A DNA stretch of 46,172 bases from Sphingomonas zeae (GTDB taxonomy: Bacteria; Pseudomonadota; Alphaproteobacteria; Sphingomonadales; Sphingomonadaceae). Below are positions 15,288-23,774 of the stretch, piece after piece. The position numbers were made by a program, and so were the translations under genes. The stretch lies in assembly GCF_014197135.1 (NCBI RefSeq), contig NZ_JACIFA010000021.1, positions 1 through 46,172 on the forward strand, read 5' to 3'. Each line of letters begins with the position of its first letter. The first letter of the stretch is position 1. The notes below the pieces were generated by a model. It worked only from the letters and a program-made list of their open reading frames with translations. It was not told where the DNA came from and searched no databases.

Positions 15288-18194
15288 ATGACCACCACTC
15301 GCCTGATCGAACGCTGGCTGCCTATTGCCGAAATCGGCATCGAGAGCGTGCGTGAGCGTACGCCGATGACACCATTCCCAGCGCCCAACCGCCTTCACGT
15401 GTGGTGGGCTCGGCGGCCGCTGGTCGCGTCACGAGCAGCGGTGCTAGCGTCAATTCTGCCCGAGGACGCCAATCGCGACGCCTTCAAGTTCACACTCGGA
15501 ATTCATGGAGATCCCATCGCGGCCCGTGGCCGCATCGAACGAGCTGATCGCCTCGGCGAACGGCTAGGGTCCGATGCATACGGCTATCCTCGCGCGTTCG
15601 CCTACAATCCGTCTGCTCAAGACCGCGCTCAAACTGGTCAGGGTGCGAATTTTGTGGTGCTCGACCCTACCGCCGGAGGGGGAGCCATCCCCCTTGAAGC
15701 TCTTCGGCTGGGCGTCTCTGCGATTGCTAACGATCTAAACCCAGTCGCAACCCTGATCCAGAAGGCAACTATCGAGTATCCAGCTCACTTTGGGGCAGCG
15801 GTACTCGACGAATTCGCTAAAATCGGACCCGAGTGGTCCCAGTTGGTTCGGACCCGGCTGGCGGGGCTTTACCCCGCGGAACCAGAAGAAGATTGCCGCC
15901 CAGACGCATACCTCTGGGCCCGGAGCATCACCTGCCCGTATTGCGCAGGTCGCCTTCCACTTGCTCCGAACTGGCGCCTCGCCCCGGATGGTACGGGAAT
16001 TAAGCTGCATCCACGACTAGGAAGCGGGCCCGGAGATGAAACTCGAGCCTGCTCCTTCGAGATCACAACGTCGTCTAAGGACCACTCTGAAGCAACTGTG
16101 GCGGGTGGCGATGCAATCTGTCCGTTCAGCGATTGCAACCGCACCATCTCGGGGGATGAGATCAAGCGCCAGGGTCAAGAAGGAAAGCTCGGCGATCAGC
16201 TGTACGCCGTCGTTTACAAACGGCAGATTGTCGCCAAGACCAAGACCGGGAAGAACAAGATCAAGTGGGTGCGAGGCTACAGAGCGCCCCAAAGCCGCGA
16301 TTATGATCAATCGCAGATTTCTAAGATGCTAGCGGAAAAGCTCCCTGAATGGGAGGCCGGTGATGTGGTCCCCTCCGAGCAATATCCAGACAACACTAAC
16401 GATGACCGTCCGCGCCAGTACGGCATGCCTCTCTGGAGGGACATGTTCTCACCAAGGCAGCTTCTTGTGCACGGCACCGGAGTCGAGGTATTCAAGGAGC
16501 TATTTGATCGTGACAACAAAGAAGGGTCGATGTCTGATGTAAGGCGTGCCGCCTATGTCTACCTCAGCTTCTGCGTCGACAAGTTGACGACTTTCAACTC
16601 GCGCAGTTCTCGATGGATCTCGCAGCGTGAGGTGGTCGCCAATCTGTTCGAACGGCACGACTTTGCTGTCAAATGGTCTTATGGTGAGATGGCAGTCATG
16701 GTTGAAGGCCTTGGCCACGATTGGGCTGTTGAAGCCACACGAAAGGCACTCCAAGAACTGGTTCACATGGTTGCTGGTGGAAAGCGCGGCGACATGCTGG
16801 ACAGCGTTGCAGGCGTGTCGGGTTCCATCACAGTTCAGAATGGCTCTGGCGCGTCGATGCCGCACATCGCCGACCGGTCCGTCGACGCCGTGGTCATGGA
16901 CCCGCCCTACGGCGCCAACGTCATGTATGCCGAGCTGTCGGATTTCTTCTACGTCTGGCTGAAGCGCACCGCCGGCCTCGTCGTGCCCGAACTCTTTACT
17001 CGGCGTCTGGCCGACAAGGAAGCCGAAGCGGTGGCCAACAAAGCCCACTTCAAGGGCCAGAAGGGTGCGGCCCGTCTGGCTGATGACGATTATCGCATGA
17101 AGATGGAAGGTATATTCTCAGAGTGCCGTCGCGTCCTCAAAGACGACGGCATCATGACGGTGATGTTCACTCATAAGGAGACGGGCGCATGGGATGCACT
17201 TGCCTTGTCTCTCATGGACGCGGGATTTATCATCACCGCGTCGTGGCCGGTAAACACCGAGTTTTCCGCAAGCCTTCATATCAAGGATAAGGCCGCCGCC
17301 AACTCGACCATCTTTCTCGTCTGCCGCCCGCGCGAGGATGCGCAGGGCGAGACCATGTACTGGGAAGACGTGGAGCCGGAGGTGGCCCGCGCCGTCCGTG
17401 CACGCGTGGGCGAGTTCCAGCAGGCCGGCATCCAGGGCGTCGACCTCTACCTCGCCAGCTTCGGCCCCGCGCTGGAGGCGTTCTCGCGCCACTGGCCGCT
17501 GACCCGCGGCACGCCGGCACCCGAGCCGAAGAAGAAGCGGCGCACGCAGGGCGACATGTTCGAGGAATTCGATCCCTACGCCGTGCGGCCGGAAGATGCG
17601 CTCAACGCCGCCCGTCGCGAGGTGAAGGCCTGGCGCCTCGCCCAGCTCGCGTCCGCGAAGGCTCAGGCCGACATGGACGGCCCGACGGCATTCTACGTGC
17701 TCGCCTGGGATGCCTTCAAGGCGGTCAGCTTCCCATATGACGAAGCCCTGCGGCTCGCCCGCGCGGTCGGTGTAGATCTTGAGGCGCAGGTGATCGGCCG
17801 GCTTGCCGAGAAGAAGGCGGCCGAGATCAAGCTGTGGGACTCCGCCACCCGCGTCGCCAAGGGCGCGGTCGGCCCCGCCGATGGCTCACGCGGCATGATC
17901 GACGCGCTGCATCACGCGGCGCACGTCATGCGCACCCGCGGTGCCGAGGCGGCCCAGGAGATGCTGGAGCAGGCTGGGGTCGCCAAGGAGGACGAGTTCA
18001 AGGTCGCGATGGAGGCCCTGCTCGAGGTGCTGCCGCCGTCCAAGACGTTCTCTGGCATCGACGCCGACAAGGCGGTGAAGCCGGCGGCCGACGACTTCGA
18101 CGCGCTCGAGAAGCTCCGCCGCATCGCCTATGAGGGCGAGATCGGCGAGCCGCAGCAGCTGGAGCTGTACCGCGAGCTGATGGCGGCCGAGTGA
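15288..18194 (+). CDS. DUF1156 adenine-specific DNA methyltransferase (PglX-type)
   Basis: A 968-aa enzyme. The N-terminal DUF1156 (LIERWLPIAEIGIESVRE ... HVWWARRPLVASRAAVLAS) is followed by SAM motif I DPTAGGG (126-132) and, 400 residues later, catalytic motif IV DPPY (538-541). The order motif I, long insert, motif IV is that of alpha-class N6-adenine methyltransferases, so the insert probably holds the target-recognition part. CPYCAGRLPLAP near residue 213 and CPFSDC near 280 may bind zinc. The C-terminal 250 residues are helical. It would mark host DNA. The insert is notably lower in GC (47-55% in sampled 60-base lines) than the 3' part (about 70%), suggesting a swapped recognition module. 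Confidence 0.9.
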   Translation: MTTTRLIERWLPIAEIGIESVRERTPMTPFPAPNRLHVWWARRPLVASRAAVLASILPEDANRDAFKFTLGIHGDPIAARGRIERADRLGERLGSDAYGYPRAFAYNPSAQDRAQTGQGANFVVLDPTAGGGAIPLEALRLGVSAIANDLNPVATLIQKATIEYPAHFGAAVLDEFAKIGPEWSQLVRTRLAGLYPAEPEEDCRPDAYLWARSITCPYCAGRLPLAPNWRLAPDGTGIKLHPRLGSGPGDETRACSFEITTSSKDHSEATVAGGDAICPFSDCNRTISGDEIKRQGQEGKLGDQLYAVVYKRQIVAKTKTGKNKIKWVRGYRAPQSRDYDQSQISKMLAEKLPEWEAGDVVPSEQYPDNTNDDRPRQYGMPLWRDMFSPRQLLVHGTGVEVFKELFDRDNKEGSMSDVRRAAYVYLSFCVDKLTTFNSRSSRWISQREVVANLFERHDFAVKWSYGEMAVMVEGLGHDWAVEATRKALQELVHMVAGGKRGDMLDSVAGVSGSITVQNGSGASMPHIADRSVDAVVMDPPYGANVMYAELSDFFYVWLKRTAGLVVPELFTRRLADKEAEAVANKAHFKGQKGAARLADDDYRMKMEGIFSECRRVLKDDGIMTVMFTHKETGAWDALALSLMDAGFIITASWPVNTEFSASLHIKDKAAANSTIFLVCRPREDAQGETMYWEDVEPEVARAVRARVGEFQQAGIQGVDLYLASFGPALEAFSRHWPLTRGTPAPEPKKKRRTQGDMFEEFDPYAVRPEDALNAARREVKAWRLAQLASAKAQADMDGPTAFYVLAWDAFKAVSFPYDEALRLARAVGVDLEAQVIGRLAEKKAAEIKLWDSATRVAKGAVGPADGSRGMIDALHHAAHVMRTRGAEAAQEMLEQAGVAKEDEFKVAMEALLEVLPPSKTFSGIDADKAVKPAADDFDALEKLRRIAYEGEIGEPQQLELYRELMAAE

Positions 18195-18195
18195 G

Positions 18196-21100
18196 ATGCT
18201 GCTGCAGGACCGCACCTGGAAGCTGAAGTACAGCCGCGAGGACGGCGACCTGGTGTCGCGGTTCTGGGTGCCGGCGCTGTCGTCTGCGATCCGCTACGAC
18301 CGCACGACCGGATACTTCCGGGCGGGCAGCCTGGCGCTGGCGGCGCGCGGCATCGAGCATCTTGCGCTTAACCAGGGCAAGATGCGCCTGCTCGTCGGCT
18401 GCACCCTCGACGATGGGGAGGTCGAGGCGATCGCGCGTGGCATGTCGATGATGGACGTCGTCGCCGCCAAGGCCGACTTCAGCCTGCCGGAGAACGTGTC
18501 GACGAGCGAGCGGGAGGCCCTCGAGCTTCTCGCCTGGCTGGTCGCCCGCGGCATGCTAGACGTCCGCGTCGCCCTGCCCTGCCATCCGGTCACGCGCGAG
18601 CCGGTCGCCGGAACGGCGATCTTCCATGAGAAGACCGGCATCATCGAGGACAAGACCGGCGATCGCATTGCATTCACCGGCTCCGTCAACGAGACGGTCC
18701 AGGGCTGGATGAGCAACGGGGAGACGTTCACGGTCTTCAAATCCTGGACACCGAACGTCGAATATGTCGACGAGGAGGACCGGTCCTTCGCGCTGTACTG
18801 GGCGGATCGCGCCGAGCGGATACGCACCTATGACGTGCCGACAGCCGTCCGACTCGACCTGCTCCGTTTCCTGCCACCGGACGACCAGCTGCCGACGCGG
18901 CTGCAGGAGAAGCCGGCAGCGAAGCCGGAACCAGTTATCTTGCCCGAGCCAGTGGCTCCGCCGGTTCCGCTGCACGACTGGGATCAGGAACGCGCTGACC
19001 TCTGGCAGCGGCTGCGCACCGCGGCCCGTGACGTGAACGGCGGGATCTGGGTCGGCGAGGCGACGTCTCCTGTCGAGGCCTGGCCGCACCAGCGCCGCGC
19101 CTTCCTGCGCATGTACGGCGAGGTGCCGGACCACGCGCCGCGGCTGCTGATCGCCGACGAGGTCGGCCTCGGTAAGACGGTGCAGGCCGGACTGCTGGTG
19201 CGACAGGCGTGGCTCGCCGGGCGGCTGAAGCGCGGGATCATCCTGGCGCCCAAGAACGTCTGCACCCAGTGGCAGGCCGAGCTGCGCGAGAAGTTCGCGC
19301 TCGACTGGCCGATCTATGACGGAAAGTCCTTCCGCCGGTACGACGCCGCGACCCAGTCGCTCGTCGACACGCCGGTCACACGCGACGCCTGGTCGGCCGA
19401 GCCGTTCGTAATCATGTCGAGCCATCTGGCCCGTCGCAGCGATCGGCGGCCCGAGCTGCTCGAGGCGGAACCCTACGATCTGGTGGTAGTCGACGAGGCG
19501 CATCACGCCCGGCAGAAGCGGACCGGTGGTCGCGTCACGCCGAACATGCTGATGCGGCTGCTGCGTGATCTGCGCCATCGTACGCACGGCCTGGTTTTGC
19601 TGTCGGCGACGCCGCTCCAGACCCACGCGATGGAGCTGTACGACCTGCTGTCGCTGCTCGGCATGCCCCCCGAATGGGACGCCGTCGCGTACGAGCGCTA
19701 CTTCGCCGCGCTGGCTGACCCGCACCTTTCCGTCGAGAAGATGGAGGACTGCGCCTTCCTCTTTCGCGCGACAGAGGCATTCTTCGGCGCGCTGCCGCCG
19801 GAGCGGGCGGCCCGCATGGGCGGCAGCGCCGGGCAGCCGCTGTCGACCATCCGCACCCGCCGGATCATCGGGGCGCTCCGCGGGGCTGCCTCGATCCCGC
19901 GCCGCCAGCTCAGCGGCGAGGACCGCGCCGCCGCCGTGCGCATCATGAAGCGCTGGACGCCCGTCGCCGCGCTCATGTCGCGACACACGCGTTCGCTGCT
20001 CCGCCGCTACCAGGCCGAGGGGAAGCTCCAGGCGCGTATCGCCGTTCGGGACGTGCAGGATCGCTTCATCCACATGGAGCCGGCCGAGCGCGATATCTAC
20101 GAGCGGGTCGAGAACTTCATCCGCTCCGCCTATCAGAACGCCGACCAGGCGCAGAAGACCGCGATCGGCTTCGTGCTGACGATCTACCGCAAGCGCCTGT
20201 CCTCCAGCTTCGCCGCCCTCGCACATAGCCTTCAGGGCCGCCTCGACCGACAGGTCGACGACGACCAGTTCGACCTGGAGGAGAGCGGCGAGGAGGTCGA
20301 GACGGACGAGGTGAAGGAAAAGGAGGAGGTCGCCCGCAGGCTGCTCGAAAGCGCCGCGATCCGCGAAATCCTTTACGACCTGCAACGGCTGCCGATCGAC
20401 ACCAAGGCGCGCGCGCTCAAGGACGAGCTCACCCGGCTGGCGGCTGAAGGCTATCAGCAGACGATGGTGTTCACCGGCTACACCGACACCATGGACGGGC
20501 TGCGCGACTGGCTTGCCGATCAGACGGGTCGCGAGGTCATCTGCTTCTCCGGCCGTGGCGGCGAGATCCGCACGCCGGACGGAAGCTGGCGCCTGGTGTC
20601 CCGGGCTGACATCAAGAAGCGGTTCCGCGAAGGCAAGGGCGACATCCTGCTCTGCACGGACGCTGCGGCCGAGGGCCTCAATTTCCAGTTCTGCGGCTCG
20701 CTGATCAACTACGACATGCCGTGGAACCCGATGCGCGTGGAACAGCGGATCGGCCGCATCGACCGGCTCGGCCAGCGCTTCGACAACATCAGGATCGTAA
20801 ATCTTCACTACCACGACACCGTCGAGACCGAGGTCTATCTGGCGCTGTCGGGCCGCATCAAGCTGTTCGAGGACATGGTCGGCGGGCTGCAGCCGATCCT
20901 GTCGGCGATCAGCCGGGAGATTGGATCGCTGGCGCTCGCCGGCGCGCACGTCGACGTGGATGCGATGGTGGCAAACACGATCAGCGCGATCGACACGCCG
21001 AACGTCGACATCGACGACGTGGACGATCTCGGTGACATGCCAGAGATGGGTCACCCCGCCCTGTCCATCGAGGACCTCAAGGCCATTGTCGCTCAGCCAC

Positions 21101-21297
21101 GGCTCATGCCGCAGGGTTACGAGCTCCAGCGGTTGGACGGCGACGACTTCGCGGTCGAGGAGCCGACGTCCAGGCGTCGTCGCCGGGCAACCCTGTCGCG
21201 CGGGTTCTACGCGAACCACTTTGATCACACCGATTTCTGGACGCCGGGCAGCGCATCATTCCCGCTCGAAGGATCACCTGAACCCGTCGCGGCGTAG
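18196..21297 (+). CDS. PLD-domain / SNF2-type helicase
   Basis: A 1033-aa protein starting 1 base after the methyltransferase stop. Residues about 1-185 form a phospholipase-D-like domain with H144-x-K146 (FHEKTG) and GSVNE near 163, the HKD signature of PLD nucleases or binding domains. Residues 310-800 are an SF2/SNF2 motor: Walker A DEVGLGKT (321-328), DEAH (433-436), LLSATPLQ, then the C-lobe with MVFTGYTDTMDGL, LCTDAAAEGLNFQ and QRIGRIDRLGQ. Helicases of this type are the translocating component in DISARM and BREX type 3. A single PLD motif would need a dimer for catalysis. Confidence 0.9.
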   Translation: MLLQDRTWKLKYSREDGDLVSRFWVPALSSAIRYDRTTGYFRAGSLALAARGIEHLALNQGKMRLLVGCTLDDGEVEAIARGMSMMDVVAAKADFSLPENVSTSEREALELLAWLVARGMLDVRVALPCHPVTREPVAGTAIFHEKTGIIEDKTGDRIAFTGSVNETVQGWMSNGETFTVFKSWTPNVEYVDEEDRSFALYWADRAERIRTYDVPTAVRLDLLRFLPPDDQLPTRLQEKPAAKPEPVILPEPVAPPVPLHDWDQERADLWQRLRTAARDVNGGIWVGEATSPVEAWPHQRRAFLRMYGEVPDHAPRLLIADEVGLGKTVQAGLLVRQAWLAGRLKRGIILAPKNVCTQWQAELREKFALDWPIYDGKSFRRYDAATQSLVDTPVTRDAWSAEPFVIMSSHLARRSDRRPELLEAEPYDLVVVDEAHHARQKRTGGRVTPNMLMRLLRDLRHRTHGLVLLSATPLQTHAMELYDLLSLLGMPPEWDAVAYERYFAALADPHLSVEKMEDCAFLFRATEAFFGALPPERAARMGGSAGQPLSTIRTRRIIGALRGAASIPRRQLSGEDRAAAVRIMKRWTPVAALMSRHTRSLLRRYQAEGKLQARIAVRDVQDRFIHMEPAERDIYERVENFIRSAYQNADQAQKTAIGFVLTIYRKRLSSSFAALAHSLQGRLDRQVDDDQFDLEESGEEVETDEVKEKEEVARRLLESAAIREILYDLQRLPIDTKARALKDELTRLAAEGYQQTMVFTGYTDTMDGLRDWLADQTGREVICFSGRGGEIRTPDGSWRLVSRADIKKRFREGKGDILLCTDAAAEGLNFQFCGSLINYDMPWNPMRVEQRIGRIDRLGQRFDNIRIVNLHYHDTVETEVYLALSGRIKLFEDMVGGLQPILSAISREIGSLALAGAHVDVDAMVANTISAIDTPNVDIDDVDDLGDMPEMGHPALSIEDLKAIVAQPRLMPQGYELQRLDGDDFAVEEPTSRRRRRATLSRGFYANHFDHTDFWTPGSASFPLEGSPEPVAA

Positions 21298-21327
21298 CGC
21301 AGCACCCCGAATCGCGTCAGAAGCCGT

Positions 21328-21396
21328 TGCGTTCCAAGGGGATCGTGCATAGCATCTTATATGTCCGGGTGACGCTCGTCATGCCGATCGGGGAGG
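21328..21396 (+). promoter_or_regulatory. candidate promoter and ribosome site of the SIR2 module
   Basis: A 105-base gap separates the helicase from the SIR2 gene, the largest gap downstream of 11469 in this pair of operons. TTGCGT, 17 bases, then TAGCAT is a weak sigma-70-like pair. GGGAGG at 21391-21396 lies 6 bases before the GTG start at 21403 and fixes that start over an out-of-frame ATG at 21398. Confidence 0.35.
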
Positions 21397-21402
21397 CATG
21401 AA

Positions 21403-23157
21403 GTGGGTCTCGCACCCAACGCGACCAACATCACCGTGCGCCAAGTTCTGGAGAAGCTCGACGGCGAATTCGCCGCCACCGCGAAGGCCGTCGAGAACGG
21501 CGAGTTCGCGCTGTGGGTCGGTTCGGGTATCTCGCGGAAGGCACCGAGCCTCGGCGGTCTCGTCGCAGCGGCGATTGAGTACCTTCGCGTACGGGCTGTC
21601 GATCCGGCGACTGAAGCCGAATACATGCCCGCGCTCGACGAGGCTCTGCAGCTAGCCGGTACGGATCGAGCGGCAGTCGGCGTCGACGTCCACTCGCCGT
21701 TCGCGACATGGGGCGCACGCGATGCGATCGTCGACGCGCTCTGGAACAGCTATTCGCGCGTCCTCGATATTCGCGTCGGTGCCGAACCCGGCGACTTCAT
21801 CCTCTGGACCGCGATCGACATCCGGCGCCAGTTCGAGAATCCGCCACCGCCGGCGGCGGCGCACCTGTGTATCGCGCTTCTCGTACTCGAGGGTGCCGTA
21901 AAGACCATCGCATCCGGGAACTGGGACGGCTTCATCGAAGCCGCAGTCCATCGTCTCGGCGGCGGCATCCCCGGCATCCTTCAGGTCGTCGTCGATCCAG
22001 GCCAGCTTCGGGATCCCCCTGGTCAGGCGAAGCTGCTGAAGTTCCACGGATGCATCATACACGCCGAGCAGGACGAGGGGCGGTACCGCCGTTTTCTCAC
22101 CGGCAGCCACACGCAGATCACGATGTGGCCGAACAACCCGGACTTCGCCGCCATGCGGAACGAGGTGCTCGGGATCGCCACGAACCGGAAGACGATGGTC
22201 GTGGGCCTGTCGATCCAGGACATGAACCTGCAGGGCGTGTTCGCCGCGGCGACCGGGATCAACAAGTGGCCCTGGCCCTGCGCACCGGATGCCCCGGGCC
22301 ACGTGTTCTGCGAGGATCAGATCACCCAGGGTCAACGCGACGTCCTGCGGATCGTCTATGGCGACGACTACAACGGGAACGTGGCAGCGATAAACGCGGC
22401 CAGCCACATGCGTGCGTGGGGCGAACAGGTCCTGGTCGCGTTGGTGCTCAAGATGATGGCCGACAAGCTCAACTGCCTGATGGGGCTCGCGCTAGACGCG
22501 ACCGGCAGAGGCGCGCTTCTCGCCCCTCTGACCGCTTCCGTGAACGCGCTGCGCGACCAGATGGCCGCCGGCGCCGTCGTCGACGCGGTGGACCAGAGCC
22601 GGACACCCGCCGTCAACAAAGGGATTGCTCTCTGGTCACGCGCGGTCGCCGTCTTCCGGGGCGGTCAGCTGCAGCATGATCCGGCAGCCTACGAGCCGAT
22701 CAGTTCGAACACCATCGGCCTGCTGGCGACGGACCAGAATGCCCGAGCGAGCAGACTCGGCCATCTCGCCATCGTGCTTGCGCTGCTGGAGCATGGCAGG
22801 TCGACAGCCCAGTGGTCGCTGGCGTCGCCAACGAACGACGATCTCTCAGCGGGCATCGCCTCGCTTCAGGCGAACCGCGCCGGAGCGCCTGCCCGCCCCG
22901 TCTTCCTCGTGAAGTCGGCGTCAGAAGCGATCCGCCTCCAGGCCGACGGCGCGTACGCCAACGACAACGCCCTCGTCATCCACTCAGACGACACCTGGCA
23001 TCTCACGATAGCCTCTCGCTCGAGCAGGTCGCCATCGAGCGCGCCGGGTCGGACAGGATCGCTCGCCCCCTCCCATGTCAGCGTAGAGAGCCTCCTCCAG
23101 GCCTCCGGCGACATCGACGAACTGCGTGCATCCTTCGCCGCCGAGGTGCTGCTATGA
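21403..23157 (+). CDS. SIR2-like NADase effector (LmuA-like)
   Basis: A 584-aa protein with a GTG start. The first 280 residues carry SIR2 Rossmann motifs: WVGSGIS (38-44), the GNWD Asn173, KFHGC with His215, and VVGLSIQDMNL (266-276). Asn and His at these places are the catalytic pair of SIR2-like defence NADases, which kill or stall infected cells by depleting NAD+. The remaining 300 residues are helical and probably carry the sensor or docking part. The stop overlaps the next start by ATGA. With the two following genes it matches the effector/small/ABC order of Lamassu (ABC-3C) systems with a SIR2 effector. Confidence 0.85.
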   Translation: MGLAPNATNITVRQVLEKLDGEFAATAKAVENGEFALWVGSGISRKAPSLGGLVAAAIEYLRVRAVDPATEAEYMPALDEALQLAGTDRAAVGVDVHSPFATWGARDAIVDALWNSYSRVLDIRVGAEPGDFILWTAIDIRRQFENPPPPAAAHLCIALLVLEGAVKTIASGNWDGFIEAAVHRLGGGIPGILQVVVDPGQLRDPPGQAKLLKFHGCIIHAEQDEGRYRRFLTGSHTQITMWPNNPDFAAMRNEVLGIATNRKTMVVGLSIQDMNLQGVFAAATGINKWPWPCAPDAPGHVFCEDQITQGQRDVLRIVYGDDYNGNVAAINAASHMRAWGEQVLVALVLKMMADKLNCLMGLALDATGRGALLAPLTASVNALRDQMAAGAVVDAVDQSRTPAVNKGIALWSRAVAVFRGGQLQHDPAAYEPISSNTIGLLATDQNARASRLGHLAIVLALLEHGRSTAQWSLASPTNDDLSAGIASLQANRAGAPARPVFLVKSASEAIRLQADGAYANDNALVIHSDDTWHLTIASRSSRSPSSAPGRTGSLAPSHVSVESLLQASGDIDELRASFAAEVLL

Positions 23158-23774
23158 CCCCATCGCCCTTGATCGATGCCATCCGCCAGCGCCTCAACGA
23201 CGCCGGATACGATGACCTGCCGACTCCGTTCAGGATGGCTGGCGTCGAGTTTCAGTTCACCGGGGCGCTTCGCGGTCGGCACGGCCGTGCACTCGACCTC
23301 GTGCTTCTGGTCGACACCACGGCGGGATCGTTCGGCGACAGCGAAGGTGCGCGGGTTCGTGCCCGGGTCCAGGCGCTGAGCCGCGCGCTCGACGTCACTG
23401 CATCGCGGTACGTCCTGACGGTCGTGCTGGCCGGGGCGACGCTGCCCGGAGACGTCGAGGCGCTGGCCGATACCGCGCGCGTTCTGCACGTCGACACGCT
23501 TCCCATCGACCAGGCGGGGTCCCCGAACTTCGATCGCCTGGAAGACAGCATTCGCGTGCTGCTGCCCCTGTCAATCCCGCAGCCCGCCGCGGACGAGCAG
23601 GACGGGACGGCGCAGGATCAGCTGGAGGAGGCGTTGAAGAACGTCGTCGATGGAGCGACAATCAAGACCATCATGGACGCAGCGGAGCACGGCGACGAAG
23701 CCGTGACTGAGGCGATCGCGAGCCTGATCGATGCGGCACTCGTCACCAACGGAGAGGAGGAGAAGAAAGCATGA
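23154..23774 (+). CDS. 206-aa middle component (LmuC / ABC-3C middle-like)
   Basis: An acidic 206-aa protein joined by ATGA overlaps to both neighbours. Residues 1-110 form an alpha/beta domain (MAGVEFQFTGALRGRHGRAL, then DLVLLVDTT). Residues 140-206 are helical and end in a run of Glu and Lys (NGEEEKKA). I cannot show its family from motifs. Position, size and coupling are those of the middle component that bridges effector and ABC ATPase in Lamassu-type systems. The E...D.VL.VD pattern also recalls nuclease folds, but no complete catalytic set is present. Confidence 0.7.
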   Translation: MTPSPLIDAIRQRLNDAGYDDLPTPFRMAGVEFQFTGALRGRHGRALDLVLLVDTTAGSFGDSEGARVRARVQALSRALDVTASRYVLTVVLAGATLPGDVEALADTARVLHVDTLPIDQAGSPNFDRLEDSIRVLLPLSIPQPAADEQDGTAQDQLEEALKNVVDGATIKTIMDAAEHGDEAVTEAIASLIDAALVTNGEEEKKA

